Shown in pieces: positions 63,234-64,000 of a DNA stretch of 64,000 nucleotides. Made by a program: the position numbers and the translations under genes. The stretch's first letter is position 1. Each line of letters begins with the position of its first letter. The notes below the pieces were generated by a model. That model was not told where the DNA came from, did not search any database, and was given only the letters and a program-made list of their open reading frames with translations. This DNA is from Anastatus disparis (lineage: Eukaryota; Arthropoda; Insecta; Hymenoptera; Eupelmidae): NCBI GenBank assembly GCA_017163975.1, contig JAFFSR010000220.1, forward strand, positions 18,556,001 through 18,620,000, read 5' to 3'.

Positions 63234-63317
63234 TCGAGTATTGCAAGATGGATTGTGCGGAAAAAAATATTGTCTGCAACACGCTTATGATGCTCTTTGA
63301 GGTTCTATTTGATGTGG
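63234..63317 (+). CDS. Candidate internal exon, cysteine-spaced
   Basis: A strong acceptor (CTTTTATACTTTTCAAG, ending 63233) and donor (GTAAGG, from 63318) bound an 84-base segment. Its phase-1/phase-1 frame is open (2 + 27 codons + 1) and encodes EYCKMDCAEKNIVCNTLMML followed by FEVLFDV. The spacing YC-x3-C-x5-C recalls the start of insect CAP/antigen-5 proteins, where YC-x-x-x-C and a third cysteine precede the CAP domain. That is a resemblance by eye only, and the CAP domain itself is not in this window. Symmetric phase-1 exons are common in secreted proteins. An ATG inside (63248) in good context could make it a first coding exon instead. Confidence 0.3.
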
Positions 63318-64000
63318 GTAAGGATTAATACTTTTAAATATTATGGATGTTATGTGCATGATAATGTAAGACTTGATAATAGTAATGAAAAATTATTTTT
63401 TTATATTTCGACATTATCATTCTTGAACTTCATTTGACGGTATTAAAGTAGATACTATTTGAATTTTTAAAATTCATGATTCTAATAGTCGATTTTATAC
63501 TGGTAAAATTTGAATTTTCAATAAAAAAGCCTAGATCTTTTTGTAGCTCTTGAATTTTGCAATAATAATTTTGTTTGCATCAAAAGCTCATTTGATTTAA
63601 AAATTCTTTAATGTTTTTTCTGATAGGAAATTTTTATAGTTTCTAAAAAAAGTTTGTTAAAATGAAAAATAAGAATATTTTTTTCATTTATGAAATAAAT
63701 TTGATATCAATACCATCTTTGTTGGATTTTTCATTTATGTAATTTGTTTGACATCAACATCGTGTCATTTTGAAAATGATTTCTGGTTAAATTTTCATTA
63801 AAGTCGCAGATTTCACTTTTATTCAAAACTAAATTTTATTTTTTGATCAAGTGAGAAAATTGCCTTTTTGAATCAAAAGAATTTAGATTTGATATCAAAT
63901 TATATTTTTTTCAGTATAATTTATTACAACTGGCAACACCGTAATTAAATCGATCTCAATTTTTACTTTTCCATTTCATGAGAAAAAAAAGTCTCATAAA
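63318..64000. other. AT-rich sequence after the candidate exon
   Basis: If the exon at 63234-63317 is real, this is the start of its downstream intron. No acceptor plus open frame is seen before the window ends. Confidence 0.4.

Overview
The window looks like an AT-rich insect nuclear genome with few genes. Long non-coding stretches carry dinucleotide and trinucleotide microsatellites, tRNA-derived SINEs and many small fold-back transposons, and the only convincing genes are interrupted by GT/AG introns. A hymenopteran such as a parasitoid wasp is my best guess. That rests on general texture and on a duplicated secreted cysteine-rich gene family, not on a marker gene, so it is weak.

The best-supported genes are two tandem, minus-strand copies of a secreted cysteine-rich protein (copy 1, 5714-8410; copy 2, 12088-14615). 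Each has a TATA-type promoter, a short 5' untranslated exon, a first coding exon (signal peptide plus about 235 residues), an intron of 1.2-1.3 kb and a second coding exon of about 600 nt. They sit in a duplicated unit of about 4.5 kb (5133-9720 and 11509-16020). A third, broken copy lies about 20 kb further on (33121-35935). It keeps exon 2 and the intron but has lost exon 1 and the promoter and has an in-frame stop. I recognise no named domain. A venom, salivary or other secreted effector role is only inference from secretion, cysteine content, duplication and the pattern of change. Between copies 1 and 2 the introns and flanks are nearly identical, whereas most of exon 2 differs at many positions, mostly changing amino acids, with its cysteines and reading frame kept.

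The rest is mobile-element territory. There are four copies of one SINE whose head resembles a tRNA (anticodon loop TTCGTAA). There is a family of three related elements (27004-27856, 32776-33072, 45596-46493) with inverted ends and, in the two long ones, a large terminal hairpin. There is also a 502-bp-arm inverted repeat (18765-19931) and at least eight small snap-back elements. One of these (35616-35705) is dated by two paralogous empty sites. Between about 17.5 and 20.1 kb there are decayed open stretches that could be a former gene.

From 36 kb to the end I see no confident complete gene. Two exon-like segments with good splice signals are flagged: 36773-36897 (membrane segment plus short tail, minus strand) and 63234-63317 (phase 1-1, cysteine-spaced, plus strand). 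They may belong to genes extending outside what I can assemble. The long pyrimidine-rich and microsatellite tracts explain most other open frames.
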